Positions 59,068 through 64,000 of a stretch of DNA of 64,000 bases are shown here, piece after piece. Source of the stretch: Paenirhizobium selenitireducens ATCC BAA-1503 (lineage in GTDB: Bacteria > Pseudomonadota > Alphaproteobacteria > Rhizobiales > Rhizobiaceae); contig NZ_JAEG01000017.1 of assembly GCF_000518785.1 (NCBI RefSeq), positions 1 through 64,000 on the forward strand, read 5' to 3'. Made by a program: the position numbers and the translations under genes. The number at the start of each line of letters is the position of its first letter. Within the stretch, counting starts at the first letter, position 1. Below the pieces are notes generated by a model. It was given only the letters and a program-made list of their open reading frames with translations, was not told the DNA's origin and did not search any database.

Positions 59068-60126
59068 ATGAAGACTTTGACCGCCGCTGTAGCTATCGCA
59101 TTGCTTCACGTTACGCCCGCATCAGCTGAAAACCTTCGGATTGCGTCCTGGAATATCGCCAACTTAGCGTCGCAACCAGAACAGGCCCTCCGAGGCCATG
59201 CAAGAAGTGCGGAGGTCTACGCACACATCAATTCGGTAATCCGTTCTTTAGATGCAGACATCATCGCTTTGCAAGAGATCGGTAGCATTCCCGGTGCCGA
59301 ACGAGCCGTTGGCGCGGACTATGATGTCTATTTCGAGACGCGCTGCATGGGGAATGACCAGCGATGCCGGTTCGACAATGACGACATTTACACGGCCGTC
59401 GCTGTGCGGAAATCGATCAAGGACCGAGTGACCATCCAACAACTGGACGAGCTTTCAATCCTCCACGACGATGAGTGCTGCACTCCGCCACGCCACGTTC
59501 GCGGGAGCCCGATAGCTGTTGTCGAATTCAACGGCCAGAAAATCTGGATACCCTCGATCCATCTCAAATCGGCGTGCAAGGAGGGAACATCGAACGATGA
59601 CGATTTGAAGGACGATTGCGCGGTGAATGGGGCCCAGTTCGACATTCTCGAACGTTGGATCGCCGACAGGCCAGAAGGTGATGCGGTTATCTTGGCCGGT
59701 GACTTCAATCGCCTTCTGTTTAAAGCCCCGGATGTCGTGGCTCGGCTCGGTGCAAATGCTGAGTTGTTCCCCGCAATGGACAAACGGGCATGTTGGAAGG
59801 GATATCAGTTCGATTTCGCTGCCTTGAAAGAGCAAGCGCTGGTCAACAATCCAAGCGCCTATCAAGGCGGCCTGGAGCCCCGGATTTATACCCCGACCCA
59901 ATTCGGAGCCATAGACTTCTTCATTGTCTCTGGGCTTCGCAATAGTGTGGCAGCTGACGCCGACCAAGTGGAGATGGATGCCTTCTATTCGTTCGGCGAT
60001 CCCGGGAGCGTACTCATGAAATGCGATGGCTCGTCGAATCCATTCGGAACGCAGCTACTGACGTTCGGAAGAGCCGACCCGAGTGATCACTGCCCGATAG
60101 TAATGATACTCAATTCGAATGTTTAG
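59068..60126 (+). CDS. Endonuclease/exonuclease/phosphatase family protein, exported
   Basis: This 352-residue protein has a clean signal peptide (MKTLTAAVAIALLHVTPASA), so it is periplasmic or secreted. The EEP fold motifs are complete: Asn in IASWNIANL, Glu in IIALQEIGS, His in WIPSIHLKS, Asp/Asn in LAGDFNRL, and the terminal SDHCPIVM His. Five or more cysteines suggest disulfides. It is likely a metal-dependent nuclease or phosphatase acting outside the cytoplasm. Confidence 0.9.
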   Translation: MKTLTAAVAIALLHVTPASAENLRIASWNIANLASQPEQALRGHARSAEVYAHINSVIRSLDADIIALQEIGSIPGAERAVGADYDVYFETRCMGNDQRCRFDNDDIYTAVAVRKSIKDRVTIQQLDELSILHDDECCTPPRHVRGSPIAVVEFNGQKIWIPSIHLKSACKEGTSNDDDLKDDCAVNGAQFDILERWIADRPEGDAVILAGDFNRLLFKAPDVVARLGANAELFPAMDKRACWKGYQFDFAALKEQALVNNPSAYQGGLEPRIYTPTQFGAIDFFIVSGLRNSVAADADQVEMDAFYSFGDPGSVLMKCDGSSNPFGTQLLTFGRADPSDHCPIVMILNSNV

Positions 60127-60244
60127 AGGATGGCCTGACTGGCTGTGGCCTTCAACAAAATTGGTGTTCAAATCAGGTTTGGAGGGGATTGGTTATAATG
60201 GTCAAGAGCTGAAATTTTCACTGCAGTCCAATTCGCGACGAAAT

Positions 60245-60907
60245 TTACTCGCTGACTTCGGTTTTATTCGGCTCCACAATAGCAGCCGTCGATTTTTCAG
60301 AAATCATTGGATATATGCCAAAAATGATCGTCAAGATCACTCCAACAGCACCGACGATCCCGAGCCACTGAGAAAGTTTGTTGTTGCGTCTGTCCTTGCG
60401 TGCTGCTTCAATAATTAGGTCTTCGCTCGACCTGAAACTGCCGTGAATGGAAACGATTTTCTCAAAATTTGTGGCTTCGAGGGTGTCGTAGATCGCGTCT
60501 CGATTCTCTCGATTTTCTCTAGAAACCGCAATCTTTTCGCGAGTTACCACAAGTTCAGCGATTAGATCGGTGCAGGCCGGAAAATACTTTAGGACGTTCT
60601 CCGGTCCAAGTTTTTCGAGTGCATTGTCAATGTCGGCGGTGATTTTCGAGGTGGCTGCATCAATAGCATCATGCCTCGCGCGGCAACAATCAAAGATGGC
60701 GTCGTCAAGAAGTTTCTTCGCTCCCGCAAAGTCTTCTTTCTTCGCTAATGCTTCCACAACGCGGCGACCCGCGTATCTCAGCTCATAAATGGCGGGATTT
60801 ACAATCTCGCCATTTACCTGCTCAGCAATTTTAATAGCTTTCTCAGCAGCATTCCACTTCGCGCAAAGCTCCAGAAGGGCTTCGTCAACAATATCTTGTG
60901 TGGACAT
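60245..60907 (-). CDS. Tail-anchored helical protein
   Basis: This 220-residue protein is unassigned. It is mostly alpha-helical (ALLELCAKWNAAEKAIKIAEQ, VVTREKIAVSRENRENR) with one membrane helix near the C-terminus (LGIVGAVGVILTIIFGIYPMI). A large cytoplasmic part with a C-terminal anchor is likely. It starts three bases before the end of the upstream small gene's spacing, so the two are probably an operon. Confidence 0.7.
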   Translation of the reverse strand: MSTQDIVDEALLELCAKWNAAEKAIKIAEQVNGEIVNPAIYELRYAGRRVVEALAKKEDFAGAKKLLDDAIFDCCRARHDAIDAATSKITADIDNALEKLGPENVLKYFPACTDLIAELVVTREKIAVSRENRENRDAIYDTLEATNFEKIVSIHGSFRSSEDLIIEAARKDRRNNKLSQWLGIVGAVGVILTIIFGIYPMISEKSTAAIVEPNKTEVSE

Positions 60908-60910
60908 GGA

Positions 60911-61120
60911 TTAATAACAGGCCCGTTTCATTGCCTGCCTGATGGAGCGCATGTGCTTATCGGCCTCACGCGATTTCGAAAGCAATTTCGCGGCACTCAT
61001 ATACCAACCGTTTTGCGCATGGATGCTGCCGCGCGACTGACGCTTTATAATTCTGTCAGTTGCGTCCTTCTTCGCGGCCTCGTAGGCGCGAATAAAATCG
61101 GATACCGGGAACAGTCTCAT
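60911..61120 (-). CDS. Small basic protein
   Basis: This protein of about 69 residues starts MRLFPVSDFIRAYEAAKKDA and ends with a basic helix SREADKHMRSIRQAMKR. It is unassigned. The next gene begins three bases after its stop. A start at 61156 is also possible (81 residues). No Shine-Dalgarno sequence decides. Confidence 0.55.
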   Translation of the reverse strand: MRLFPVSDFIRAYEAAKKDATDRIIKRQSRGSIHAQNGWYMSAAKLLSKSREADKHMRSIRQAMKRACY

Positions 61121-61399
61121 GATTCGTGGCCTTATTGATTCGGCGCGGCCTAGCATCGATTTAACTCGGCGTCAAGGTCGCGACTCGTGCTTGTAGATGA
61201 TGCAACTTACCAACGCATGATGCAACAGATTGTTTCCTGTTTCGTAAATAGGCAATGATCTCTGTACGCTGAGTATGTCAACAACCCGCCTTCTCTGTGG
61301 ATAACGCTCGCAGTTACAGCGCCGAACCGCTGTAAGCTTCTGCCAATCTCAACTCGATCTTGGCATCGGTTCAATTTACAGATCAGACCGGAGAAAAAG
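61121..61399. other. Intergenic region between divergent genes
   Basis: No gene supported. It should contain promoters for both directions; clear boxes are not seen. Confidence 0.4.
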
Positions 61400-61630
61400 A
61401 TGCAAATGGCCGACCCAATTTTGAACGCGATACAGAGCGCAATCATTGGCATTAGCCTTTCGGACCCGGCGACCGGTGCGATGCTGGGGCGGCTGAAGCT
61501 GCAGCCAAGCACGGACATCAGGACCGCGTTAAAGGTGGATGATGGCGTGCTCCGCTATAGCGCAGAGCATGTGAGAAGTCTGACCATGGCTGAATTGAAC
61601 GAGGCTCTGGCGAACTCTGTTAGGCCATAA
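61400..61630 (+). CDS. Small hypothetical protein upstream of the AAA-protease locus
   Basis: This 76-residue protein has GGAGAAAAAG seven bases before the ATG, which supports the start. It reads ILNAIQSAIIGISLSDPATG and ends LTMAELNEALANSVRP. No family is recognised. It is the first gene of a plus-strand run toward the FtsH-like gene, but the gap to the next gene is 168 bases. Confidence 0.65.
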   Translation: MQMADPILNAIQSAIIGISLSDPATGAMLGRLKLQPSTDIRTALKVDDGVLRYSAEHVRSLTMAELNEALANSVRP

Positions 61631-61798
61631 ACTGACGGTCGGTGTCGCCTCGTCCAAAAAAACCGTTGACGCGCCCGACATTGTTCTCTATTCGTTCTTG
61701 CCATGATGAACGCGATCCTACACACCATACGAATATCCCGCTGATCCACCGCCTCGCGAGAGGCTGTCGTCCATTGCGTGTATATTCGAGTTGTGTAG

Positions 61799-62395
61799 AT
61801 GAGTATCCAGTCGTTGCCGTCTGGCAAGACGTCCCGTACGTCGCAAGCCGTCCTCTCCCAGCCCAAATTTAGCCGTTGCGTGGGCCGCTTCATCGCCAGG
61901 GATCAATTGGCGCGTGATGTGGCGTGCTTGTTGGAATTCGAGGACGAAATTTCGAGCTGGAACTGCCGGTCTCTGCAGCTACGGCATGGGTTTGATACCT
62001 ACTCTCCCGATTTCGTCGCCGAACGTCAGTCTGATGTCTTGGTGATCGATGCTGTTGGGCAGCGCCGCCCACCTCTGTGGGTTTCGGAAGCTGTCACCCG
62101 TGAAGGGTTCACGTACCGGACAATGTCGGGCGGAGACATTGATCCGATCCGTCTGAAGAATTGCAAAGACCTGCTTCAATGCTCGGGTGGTGAAGTCAGT
62201 TTGGGGGATCGGGTAAGATTGCTGTCCGTACTGGATGAGCAATCTTACCTAACCTTGGCCGAGAGCCTTACCGTTTTCCAAGAAACCAAGCCGATACGTG
62301 GCCTCGCCAATATGGTCGTCGGGCGTTTGATCGAGATCGATCTCGATACTGCGCTCATCGGACCCGAGACCGTTGTTCGCCGCTATCGCGGCTAA
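61799..62395 (+). CDS. Hypothetical protein, TnsA-fold-like
   Basis: This 198-residue protein has the order of elements seen in TnsA-type endonuclease domains: LARDVACLLEFEDEIS, a middle strand, DTYSPDFVAE, a strand VLVIDAVGQ, TREGFTYRTMSG, then a winged-helix-like C-terminus. The PDF acid is there, but the usual E-V-K lysine strand reads LVIDAV, so activity is doubtful. It lies 60 bases before the AAA-protease gene. The fold assignment is inference. Confidence 0.65.
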   Translation: MSIQSLPSGKTSRTSQAVLSQPKFSRCVGRFIARDQLARDVACLLEFEDEISSWNCRSLQLRHGFDTYSPDFVAERQSDVLVIDAVGQRRPPLWVSEAVTREGFTYRTMSGGDIDPIRLKNCKDLLQCSGGEVSLGDRVRLLSVLDEQSYLTLAESLTVFQETKPIRGLANMVVGRLIEIDLDTALIGPETVVRRYRG

Positions 62396-62455
62396 GCCAA
62401 TCACACAACATTCCCTGTTCGAAAGTTCGCGCCTCAGGCCGCGAGGAGGATAACT

Positions 62456-64000
62456 GTGCCTATGACAAAGCATTCACTTAAGACGCCACAGGACGCCGCG
62501 TTGTACTGCACGCTTCGACGTGCCCTCAGGAAGGCTCCTGATTTCATCGGAGGCCACGACTGCGTGGTTCTGCTGAACGTTCCGTCAGACCGATCTGGCG
62601 AGGACTACGATGCATGCGCCGCTAGCCTCTTGCTTCGGCTGTCTGCGGATCGAGACGACATGGCATACGTGATGATCGCGGCGGACGATAGGCCAAGGAC
62701 CATCATCAAGAGATTGGAAGGTGACTGCAGCCGCAAACGCCGCCTTCTCATTTTCAGGGAACAGGGCGCTGAAGTCCCAATCCAGGTCATGCTGGGCGTG
62801 GATGTCGAAGTCGACATTCCGTCGATCTCGACAATGGACTTTCGGATCGGCTGCCGGATCGCCTATCAGATCGACGTCACTCCCTGCGAAGCGGAAGCCG
62901 CGATGTCTTACCCGCTGCCGCATGTTTGGGCCGCGTTGCGGCGAGGTCGTCCCATCAAGAATGCGTTGACGCGGCTGGCAGAGGCAGCCGCGCTCGATGT
63001 CAGGCAGTCAAGGGACAAGAGGAAAAGCCATCCGCCTTTGCAGGATATGTTCGGCTACGGAGCAGCAAAGGAATGGGGCTTGGAGCTTGCTCAGGACCTG
63101 ATCGATTGGCAGCGAGGTAAGATCGATTGGTCGGAAGTCGATACCGGGATCGTTCTGTCAGGACCGCCAGGCGTCGGGAAGACGCAGTTTGCCGCCGCGC
63201 TTGCCCGACAATGCGATGTACCGATCATTGCGACATCCTTGGCTAGATGGCAGGCAAGAGGACACCTTGGTGACCTGCTGAAGGCCATGAGAAGTGATTT
63301 TGACAAGGCGAAGGAAAGTACGCCCTGTATTCTGTTCTGCGACGAGTTGGACAGTTTTGGCGACCGCAATTCCTTCTCGGCGGATAACAAAGACTACAGC
63401 ACGCAGGTGGTGAACGGCTTTCTCGAACATCTAGATGGGCTCGATGGGCGTGAAGGCGTGGTCGTGATCGGAGCAACCAATGCTCTGGATCGTATCGATC
63501 CTGCTATTTTGCGACCCGGGCGACTGAACAGACATGTTGCTATTCCCCTCCCAACTGCGACAGACAGGATCGCCATCCTTCAGCAACAACTCGGTCAAAC
63601 ACTGCCAAGGAAACAGCATCCGAGGCTGATGGCAGCCACCAATGGGTTTTCCGGAGCTGATCTCGCGAAGGTGGCCCGAGATGCCAAGCGTATTGCCCGA
63701 CGGGCCAAACGTGATGTTGCGGTGGCTGACATTGTGAAATCTTTACCAGAAATGGTAGCGATCACAGGCGAATTGCGGCGCGCGCTTGCGGTGCATGAGG
63801 CAGGCCACACAGTTGCGGTCATCGCGCTTGATCATGGCAAGTTCTACGGTGCTATGATCATCGATCATACACGTAACGACAGTGAGACGGTGCCGGGTGG
63901 CGGGGCATACTTCGAGGTACCTAACGTCGGATACCGCACCGTCCAAACCTACAGGGATCGAATTGCGGTGTTGCTGGCGGGGATTGCCGCCGAGCAGGTT
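62456..64000 (+). CDS. AAA+ ATPase with M41-type protease motif, partial
   Basis: The gene runs off the right edge; 515 residues are in the window. An N-terminal region of about 220 residues has no membrane helix. The AAA domain has Walker A SGPPGVGKTQFA (about 236-247), Walker B CILFCDELDSF (about 293) and the arginine-finger block ILRPGRLNRHV (about 350). Then comes HEAGH at about 447, the zinc site of FtsH-type proteases. The start GTG at 62456 is five bases after AGGAGGA; ATG at 62462 is the alternative. It is thus an FtsH-like but soluble protease. Confidence 0.88.
   Translation, partial: MPMTKHSLKTPQDAALYCTLRRALRKAPDFIGGHDCVVLLNVPSDRSGEDYDACAASLLLRLSADRDDMAYVMIAADDRPRTIIKRLEGDCSRKRRLLIFREQGAEVPIQVMLGVDVEVDIPSISTMDFRIGCRIAYQIDVTPCEAEAAMSYPLPHVWAALRRGRPIKNALTRLAEAAALDVRQSRDKRKSHPPLQDMFGYGAAKEWGLELAQDLIDWQRGKIDWSEVDTGIVLSGPPGVGKTQFAAALARQCDVPIIATSLARWQARGHLGDLLKAMRSDFDKAKESTPCILFCDELDSFGDRNSFSADNKDYSTQVVNGFLEHLDGLDGREGVVVIGATNALDRIDPAILRPGRLNRHVAIPLPTATDRIAILQQQLGQTLPRKQHPRLMAATNGFSGADLAKVARDAKRIARRAKRDVAVADIVKSLPEMVAITGELRRALAVHEAGHTVAVIALDHGKFYGAMIIDHTRNDSETVPGGGAYFEVPNVGYRTVQTYRDRIAVLLAGIAAEQV

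Noticed and set aside
61142..61200. Possible tRNA near the GGCGCGGCC stretch
   Set aside because: No acceptor stem or T-loop consensus could be built.
34221..64000. CRISPR-associated transposon (CAST)
   Set aside because: TniQ and TnsABC-like genes suggested it, but no cas gene and no CRISPR repeats were seen, and the TniQ is of the long TnsD type.

Overview
The window reads as a chromosome segment of an alphaproteobacterium of the Rhizobiales, most likely Rhizobiaceae. The evidence is high-GC core genes, a DUF4167 protein, the orders prmC-prfA-ptsP-lysC and ubiG, and on the left edge the promoter and leader of what looks like a rhizobial rRNA operon that runs out of the window on the minus strand. 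No tRNA, rRNA body or CRISPR array was found inside the window.

About 0.3 to 33.4 kb is ordinary core chromosome. It holds a periplasmic M23 murein hydrolase; clpB with a sigma-32-like promoter; a DUF4167 protein; the release-factor pair prfA/prmC; ptsP (nitrogen PTS enzyme I); lysC; an SH3 protein; ubiG and a DUF924 gene; a ParD/ParE pair; a minus-strand run comF, grxC, nitrilase-like hydrolase and DUF1178; a SAM methyltransferase; a 55-residue Flp pilin; the run parvulin PPIase, argJ, GNAT, mutT; secA with a clear terminator; a flippase plus CelD/BcsL-type acyltransferase pair; an acyl-CoA synthetase; and a divergent tautomerase/LysR pair.

At roughly 33.4 to 33.6 kb the base composition falls and an accessory region begins that runs to the right edge. 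Its first block (34.2 to 40.4 kb, minus strand) is a Tn7-like transposition module: a 56-residue small protein, a TnsA-like endonuclease, a TniA/TnsB DDE transposase, a TniB/TnsC ATPase and a long TniQ/TnsD targeting protein. These are overlapped start-to-stop and closed by a strong terminator. The leader of this operon has a 15-bp palindrome and a hairpin that pairs with the Shine-Dalgarno sequence of the first gene.

From 40.7 kb onward the genes look like island cargo: a DUF4297-type nuclease with a HerA-type ATPase (a known type of anti-phage pair); an unassigned RiPP locus in which a 122-residue precursor carries three copies of the motif EI-x-TKT-x4-E-x-DD beside an ATP-grasp ligase and a membrane protein (graspetide type); a tightly coupled four-gene operon (49.9 to 54.5 kb) combining a 4-TM coiled-coil protein, a VWA-like protein, a MotA/TolQ/ZorA-like protein and a MotB/ZorB-like OmpA-domain protein; two exported nuclease-family proteins (SNase and EEP); an AlbA_2/Schlafen-like protein; and at the right edge an AAA+/M41 (FtsH-like) protease without an N-terminal membrane anchor, preceded by a TnsA-fold-like protein with its catalytic lysine apparently lost. 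The most interesting candidates for undescribed biology are the three-core graspetide locus and the four-gene stator-like operon.
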